Assembly (NCBI RefSeq): GCF_000735195.1
Contig: NZ_JPIM01000013.1
Coordinates: forward strand, 1-59,929
Length of the DNA: 59,929 nt
Direction of reading: 5' to 3'
From: Chloroflexus sp. MS-G
GTDB taxonomy: Bacteria; Chloroflexota; Chloroflexia; Chloroflexales; Chloroflexaceae
A program made the translations under genes and the position numbers. The notes beneath the pieces were generated by a model. It saw only the letters and a program-made list of their open reading frames with translations, was not told where the DNA came from and did no database searches. Positions 55,707 through 59,929 of the stretch are shown one piece after another. Positions within the stretch are counted from its first letter, which is position 1; every line of letters begins with the position of its first letter.

Positions 55707-57044
55707 CTACGTGTCAGCAGTCAATTCAGGGTACACCGCGATTCGGCGTTCAGTCTGGCGTCGGGTCAGTCGTTCTACCCGTGCAGCGACTTCTCGTAAT
55801 ACCCGCGGCTTATCAATAGTTAGCAACACCCGATCACGCATTACAATCCGCCCGTCGATGATTACCGTCGTAACATCAGTCGACTGAGCGCTGTAAAGCA
55901 ATGCTGCTGCCGAATTATGGAGCGGTTGGGTGTGGGCGGTTGTGCATTCTACCAGCGCTAGATCGGCATGCGCACCAACCTGCAAGACGCCAATCCCATC
56001 CCAGTGGAGAGCACGCGCCCCGGCAACCGTCGCCAGTTCGAGAGCAGTACCAATCGGCATACAGCGGGCATCATGGTGACGCAGCTTTTCGAGCAAAGCT
56101 AATAGACGAGCCGCTTCGAGGATGTCATAGGTATTATTGCTGGCCGCACCATCACTACCGAGTGCGACGGTGACACCTGCCGAACGTAACGATAGCGTCG
56201 GAGCTACGCCAATCCCAAGCTTCATTTCGGTCTTCGGCGTAACGGCTACAGCAACACCGTGGGTAGCCAGGGTATCAATATCGTCAGCAGACACGTGGGC
56301 TACGTGGGCAGCCAATGCCGGAACATCAAACAGACCGGCATCACGCGCTACCAGTACCGGGGAACGGCCATACGTGGCAATGCTTTGTGCTACCTGCGCT
56401 GCCGTTTCAGAAAGATGAATATGGATTCCCACACCCAACTCACGTGCCGTCTGAGCGACACGCTGCAACAACGATGGAGTACAGGTATACGGTGAATGCG
56501 GACCCATCCAGACACGAATGCGATCGTTAGCCGCTCCGTGCCACTGCTCGACAAACTGACGAGCGGTACTGATCTGTTGCTGCTCATCGGCGCCAGAAAA
56601 GATCGTCCACGCGAGCAGTGCCCGCATTCCCGATTCTTGCACGGCGCTGGCAATCGCATCCATCATAAAGTAATGATCGGCAACGCACGTTACTCCACCT
56701 TCGATCATCTCGGCCAGGCCGAGCAACGTTCCCCAGTATACGTCTTCAGGGGTCAGATTTGTTTCCAACGGCCAGATATAACCGTTAAACCACTCTTCAA
56801 TCGGTACATCTTCGGCCACACCTCGAAACAGGCTCATCGCAGTATGGGCATGGCTGTTGATCAGACCGGGAATGGCGAGTTGACCGTTGGCGTTCAGGAT
56901 TTCACGGGCGAGACCAGGACTGATCTCAGGGGCGATGACAGCGATACGTCGGTCGACAATCGCAATGTCGTGTTGGGGCAAGACTGAGGGAATGCCATTG
57001 GCGACCTGGAGAACATTGGCGTGCTGAATTAAAAGATCGTACAT
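55707..57044 (-). CDS. MTA/SAH deaminase-type amidohydrolase
   Basis: This 445-residue member of the TatD/amidohydrolase superfamily matches MtaD-like 5-methylthioadenosine/S-adenosylhomocysteine deaminases. The metal motif HxH is in INSHAHTAMSLFRGVAED (about residues 60-77). GGVTCVADHYFM, a metal His in VGIHIHLSE, and GSDGAASNNTYDILEA with the catalytic Asp follow. It would deaminate MTA, SAH or 5'-deoxyadenosine in a salvage route. Guanine deaminase or chlorohydrolase-type substrates are less likely but possible. The gene is complete and stands alone. Confidence 0.87.
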   Translation of the reverse strand: MYDLLIQHANVLQVANGIPSVLPQHDIAIVDRRIAVIAPEISPGLAREILNANGQLAIPGLINSHAHTAMSLFRGVAEDVPIEEWFNGYIWPLETNLTPEDVYWGTLLGLAEMIEGGVTCVADHYFMMDAIASAVQESGMRALLAWTIFSGADEQQQISTARQFVEQWHGAANDRIRVWMGPHSPYTCTPSLLQRVAQTARELGVGIHIHLSETAAQVAQSIATYGRSPVLVARDAGLFDVPALAAHVAHVSADDIDTLATHGVAVAVTPKTEMKLGIGVAPTLSLRSAGVTVALGSDGAASNNTYDILEAARLLALLEKLRHHDARCMPIGTALELATVAGARALHWDGIGVLQVGAHADLALVECTTAHTQPLHNSAAALLYSAQSTDVTTVIIDGRIVMRDRVLLTIDKPRVLREVAARVERLTRRQTERRIAVYPELTADT

Positions 57045-57119
57045 AGCGCTTCACGTCACATTGCGAGCACATCGGATATTGTTACTATTCTAACCGGAAA
57101 TTTCAAGATTGACAACCAC

Positions 57120-57147
57120 TTGCAAAACTGAACATTTGTGCTATAAT
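57120..57147 (+). promoter_or_regulatory. Promoter of the repeat-motif protein gene
   Basis: TTGCAA, 16 bases, TATAAT (57142-57147), with TG one base before the -10 (TGCTATAAT). A perfect TTGACA at 57109 is too far upstream (27 bases) to pair with it. The start lies 80 bases downstream. Confidence 0.6.
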
Positions 57148-57227
57148 AGCCATAGCGCCGGCACTGTATCACGACAGGGAACAGGCGCTACGGGACGAAT
57201 CGGTACGGAAAGTCGGAGGGAACTTAT

Positions 57228-57890
57228 ATGCCGGCCAAACCCCAGAGCGAACGCAGCGTTACACGCACCTATCGAACTGCTATCAAACTAGGTGACGATT
57301 TCATCACGATTGAAGAAACCATCACTCTCCCAATTGACGCCGACGATCAGATGGTACAGCAGGCCGTCGATCTCGGTTGGCGCATTTTTCGCAGTCAGCG
57401 AGAGGCAGTTGAGCAACAGATTGCCCACATCCGCGAACAGCATACCGTCGCGACTGCCATTACCGTCCGTGATCCTGATGCACCGGCCAGTGAACGTCAG
57501 CGCAATTTCATCGCAGCACTCCAGCAAGCTCTGGGTTGGTCTGGCGAACAATTAGCCAGCTTTGCTCAGCAGCACGGGTATGATCTGGTCTCGCTTAACA
57601 AAGGTCAGGCCTCTGCATTTATCGATGAATTGAAGCGGTTGAGTGATGAACAGCAGCGGGTTGCCATCGCTGAAGAGCGGGCACGTTATGCCGGTCAGCC
57701 AGCCTCAGAGAAGCAACGTGCGGCCATTGCCTCGCTTGCCCGTGATCTCGGTCTTGACCCTGATACTGAAGCGCAGCGTCGGTTTCAAGTATCGGTTGCC
57801 CAGCTTTCCAATGAGCAGGCAGCGACGCTGATCGGCGAATGGCAGACACTCCAACGCACACTTGCCCGCGAGGGCCGACGATCAGGATAG
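57228..57890 (+). CDS. Protein with two SAP/DUF3072-like motifs
   Basis: This 220-residue soluble protein starts after GGAGGG. The N-terminal 75 residues are a beta-rich unit (RTYRTAIKLGDDFITIEETI). Two similar segments follow: ASERQRNFIAALQQALGW with LNKGQASAFIDELKRL, and ASEKQRAAIASLARDLGL with LSNEQAATLIGEWQTL. The pattern (S-E-x-Q-R... then L-x-x-x-Q-A-x-x-(F/L)-I) is that of short helical motifs seen in DUF3072 and phage or plasmid proteins that may bind nucleic acid. The true role is unknown. Confidence 0.7.
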   Translation: MPAKPQSERSVTRTYRTAIKLGDDFITIEETITLPIDADDQMVQQAVDLGWRIFRSQREAVEQQIAHIREQHTVATAITVRDPDAPASERQRNFIAALQQALGWSGEQLASFAQQHGYDLVSLNKGQASAFIDELKRLSDEQQRVAIAEERARYAGQPASEKQRAAIASLARDLGLDPDTEAQRRFQVSVAQLSNEQAATLIGEWQTLQRTLAREGRRSG

Positions 57891-58032
57891 GATGCGAGGA
57901 GAGCGGGAAGAGAAGAAGCGTGCAGGAGAAGAGCAAGTCTCCAAACCGTCCAAATCCCGTGCTGACGATAGGCTATAGTCAAATCCCTGTTGGCTCACTG
58001 ATTTTGATCATCATCATGGCGGGGAGTGGCAG

Positions 58033-58104
58033 TGTGCTGATCCACCAGGCTCAAGCCACGCACCTGATGACGGCGAGGAAATTGGCGCACGTGTGATCAG
58101 CACA
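58033..58104. repeat. Inverted repeat TGTGCTGATC/GATCAGCACA left of tnpA
   Basis: Two perfect 10-base arms (58033-58042 and 58095-58104) face each other across 52 bases, 44 bases upstream of the tnpA -35. They may be left-end structure of the transposon or a transcript end. The rest of 57891-58147 holds no gene. Confidence 0.4.
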
Positions 58105-58147
58105 TCTACCCTCCCATCCACTTACACCCAGGGAGCCGGACTCTAGC

Positions 58148-58176
58148 TTGACTTCTAGTACGCGATAGTGTATGAT
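58148..58176 (+). promoter_or_regulatory. Promoter of tnpA
   Basis: TTGACT, 17 bases, TATGAT. The -10 contains the ATG of a longer reading (58172), which rules that start out; the transcript would begin about 13 bases before ATG 58196. Confidence 0.65.
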
Positions 58177-58195
58177 GGTGCTCACGGAAAACACC

Positions 58196-58807
58196 ATGCG
58201 CACAGGGAAAGCCGCACAACTCCTTGGTGTCTCGGTCAAGACGTTGCAGCGTTGGGAACGCGAAGGAAGGCTGATTCCGGTGGCCCGAACGGACAGCAAC
58301 CGCCGTCTCTCCCCTGAGACGCAGATCCGTGCGGTCATCGGTTTGCGGCAGGCGAACCATGCGCCACCCACGCTGGTCGCCTCCTGTCGGGTATCGCGTG
58401 CGGCACAGCAGCCGGACCTGGCGAATCAGTGCAACGTGCTGGAAGAGGTCGTGGTGGCGAAGGGATTGGCGGGGGTCGAGTGTATCGAGGAAGTGGGCGG
58501 CGGGCTGAACGTCACGCGCAAGCGGTTGCTGGCCCGTATGGACGAGATCGGGCGACGGGACGTCACGATGCTGATCCTCGCGCACCGGGACCGCCTCACC
58601 CGTTTCGGCGTTGAGTGGTTCGAACATGACGCCAAAACCCATGGCTGCGCAGTGCTGGTGCTCACCCAGGAACGGCTGTCTCCCGAACCGGAAATGGTGC
58701 AAGACGTGATGACCATCGTGCACGGTTGTTCGTCTCGGCGATACGGTGTGAGGAACGATCGAAAGCAGGTGGATGCAGCGCTGAAACAGGATGCGAGTCA
58801 TGAGTAA
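58196..58807 (+). CDS. tnpA: IS607-family serine recombinase TnpA
   Basis: The 203-residue protein catalyses strand exchange for the element. An N-terminal MerR-like helix-turn-helix (RTGKAAQLLGVSVKTLQRWEREGRL) is followed by the serine recombinase core with catalytic Ser in CRVSRAAQQPDLANQ and LAHRDRLTRFGVEW. The C-terminal part (SPEPEMVQDVMTIVHGCSSRRYGVR) is somewhat divergent from the usual FxARLYG. ATG 58196 is used because 58172 is inside the -10. The 5' untranslated part is very short. The gene appears intact. Confidence 0.87.
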   Translation: MRTGKAAQLLGVSVKTLQRWEREGRLIPVARTDSNRRLSPETQIRAVIGLRQANHAPPTLVASCRVSRAAQQPDLANQCNVLEEVVVAKGLAGVECIEEVGGGLNVTRKRLLARMDEIGRRDVTMLILAHRDRLTRFGVEWFEHDAKTHGCAVLVLTQERLSPEPEMVQDVMTIVHGCSSRRYGVRNDRKQVDAALKQDASHE

Positions 58808-58825
58808 TGCTAAGAAGGCCAAACG

Positions 58826-59929
58826 ATGCAACTAACCCACAAGATCGCCCTTTGTCCGACTCCTGAGCAGGTGGACTACTTCAAGCGCGCCTGCGGCACG
58901 GCGCGGCGTGTCTGGAACTGGGCGCTCAATGAGTGGAACAGGCAATACGCAGCAGGCGGCAGGCCAAACGCCATGGCGCTCAAAAAACAGTTCAACGCCA
59001 TCAAGTACACCGACCCGCAGTGGCTCGATGAGAGCGGCCGGCCTTGGTTGCAAGACATTCACCGGGATGCCCACGCCCAGCCGTTCAGGAATCTTGCCAA
59101 CGCATGGGAACGGTTCTTCGCCGACCTCAGGGAGGGCAAAGAAGCGCACGAACCACGGCTCAAGAAAAAGGGCCGTTGCCGCGACAGCTTTTATGTGGCC
59201 AACGACAAGTTCACTCTGATGGGCAAGACGATCCGTCTGCCCAGGATCGGCGAAGTCGCCATGACCGAGGAACTGCGATTCAAAGGAAAGATACTGGGCG
59301 CGACGGTCTCGCGCACGGCGGATCGTTGGTTTGTGGCAATACAGGTCGAAGTGCCTGATGCGCAATGCTATCGGCGTCGCACGTCGCACGAGGTCAACGG
59401 CGTCGACCTGGGCATCAAGGCTGCCGCAACGATCTCCAGCGGTGAAGTCGTTGAGGCGCCCAAGCCGCTCAACGCAGCGCTGCGTCGTCTAAACATCCGT
59501 AGCCGACGTCTCAGCCGCAAGCTGGAAGCCGCCAAAGAGATGGCGGGGTTTGGACGCCATGCCCGCCTGCCCAAAGGAACGCGCCTGCCGGTATCGAACA
59601 ACCGGCGAAAGTCCGCTGCGACATTGGCAAGGCTGCATGCCCGCCTTGCCAATCTCCGAGCGGATTTCACCCACAAGCTCACGACTCGACTCTGCCGCGA
59701 AAACCAAGCGGTAGTGATCGAGGATGTAAACGTCAAGGGGATGCTCGCGAACGAGAAGCTCGCTCGCGCCATCTCTGACGTGGGCTTTGGGATGTTGCGC
59801 TCGCAGGTGGAATACAAGGCGAAACGCTACGGAACGCGGTTGGTTATTGCTGATCGCTGGTATCCAAGTAGCCGACTGTGCTCCATTTGTGGCTGGAAGA
59901 ACGAGGCGCTGACGTTGAGCGATCGAACA
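58826..59929 (+). CDS. tnpB: TnpB RNA-guided nuclease, cut by the window end
   Basis: The frame stays open for 368 codons to the last base. N-terminal OrfB domain: KIALCPTPEQVDYFKRACGT, RVWNWALNEWNRQY. RuvC-I: GVDLGIKAAATIS with Asp194. RuvC-II: VVIEDVNVKGM with Glu299. The first half of the zinc ribbon is SSRLCSICGWKN; the second CxxC and the RuvC-III Asp fall outside. TnpB is the ancestor of Cas12 and uses a guide RNA from the element's right end to cut at a target next to a short motif. All catalytic residues in view are intact. Translation follows tnpA by 18 bases. Confidence 0.92.
   Translation, partial: MQLTHKIALCPTPEQVDYFKRACGTARRVWNWALNEWNRQYAAGGRPNAMALKKQFNAIKYTDPQWLDESGRPWLQDIHRDAHAQPFRNLANAWERFFADLREGKEAHEPRLKKKGRCRDSFYVANDKFTLMGKTIRLPRIGEVAMTEELRFKGKILGATVSRTADRWFVAIQVEVPDAQCYRRRTSHEVNGVDLGIKAAATISSGEVVEAPKPLNAALRRLNIRSRRLSRKLEAAKEMAGFGRHARLPKGTRLPVSNNRRKSAATLARLHARLANLRADFTHKLTTRLCRENQAVVIEDVNVKGMLANEKLARAISDVGFGMLRSQVEYKAKRYGTRLVIADRWYPSSRLCSICGWKNEALTLSDRT

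Larger units (their letters stand above)
58148..59929 (+). mobile_element. IS607-type element, left part, right end outside the window
   Basis: It consists of a serine recombinase gene followed after 18 bases by tnpB. This order defines IS607 elements. The left boundary is unproven and may lie in 57891-58147; the right end with the guide-RNA region is beyond 59929. The coding GC is visibly higher than in the flanking genes. Confidence 0.75.

Noticed and set aside
57109..57147. TTGACA at 57109 as the -35 partner of TATAAT at 57142
   Set aside because: The 27-base spacing is too long; TTGCAA at 57120 gives 16 bases.

Overview
The window reads as chromosomal DNA of a filamentous anoxygenic phototroph of the Chloroflexota, most likely Chloroflexus or a close relative. 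This is inferred from gene content and style (polyprenyl diphosphate synthase with a DDILG second motif, Rsm22-type rRNA methyltransferase, RodZ, many GAF/PAS hybrid kinases, moderate GC); no rRNA or marker gene is present to prove it. I saw no tRNA, rRNA or CRISPR array.

Region 1 (1-25099) is a long plus-strand surface-polysaccharide locus. It opens with the tail of a membrane protein and a broken sugar-dehydrogenase/cytochrome c gene (147-1893). Next comes a block with a nucleotide-sugar dehydrogenase, a GT2 glycosyltransferase, a polysaccharide deacetylase, a fused ATP sulfurylase/APS kinase, a sulfotransferase, a hexapeptide acyltransferase and two more glycosyltransferases. A 530-bp spacer (10630-11158) full of small palindromes and a MITE-like element separates this from a second block: Wzz/BY-kinase-like protein, HlyD-like lipoprotein, two sugar epimerase/reductases (one GDP-L-fucose synthase), five further glycosyltransferases, an O-antigen ligase/polymerase-like membrane protein, a YdjC-type deacetylase and a PaaK/CapK-like adenylate-forming enzyme. 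Read together, the locus should make a fucose-containing, acylated, deacetylated and sulfated extracellular glycan, with PAPS supplied by its own fused enzyme.

Region 2 (25088-31930, minus strand) holds a 1031-residue PAS/GAF hybrid histidine kinase, an Rsm22 methyltransferase, MoaA and Mrp. Region 3 (32281-37606) holds a SufR-like Fe-S regulator, Mn-type superoxide dismutase, a 17-unit array of palindromic 41/53-bp repeats, a duplicated-domain lipoprotein and a secreted protein.

Region 4 (37627-57044) is mostly housekeeping: DnaE, a fumarase/aspartase-family enzyme, a second hybrid kinase, MutY without a NUDIX domain, a Rel (p)ppGpp enzyme with an attenuator-like leader, a prenyl diphosphate synthase divergent from a BlaI-like regulator with a palindromic operator between them, RimO, YajQ, RodZ, two tiny membrane proteins and an MTA/SAH deaminase. 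Region 5 (57120-59929) has a repeat-motif protein and the left part of an IS607-type element (serine recombinase plus TnpB), which runs off the window.

Promoters in the intergenic regions repeatedly show an extended -10 of the form TGnTATAAT. Several proposed starts were moved downstream because the longer start lay inside such a promoter or lacked a ribosome binding site.
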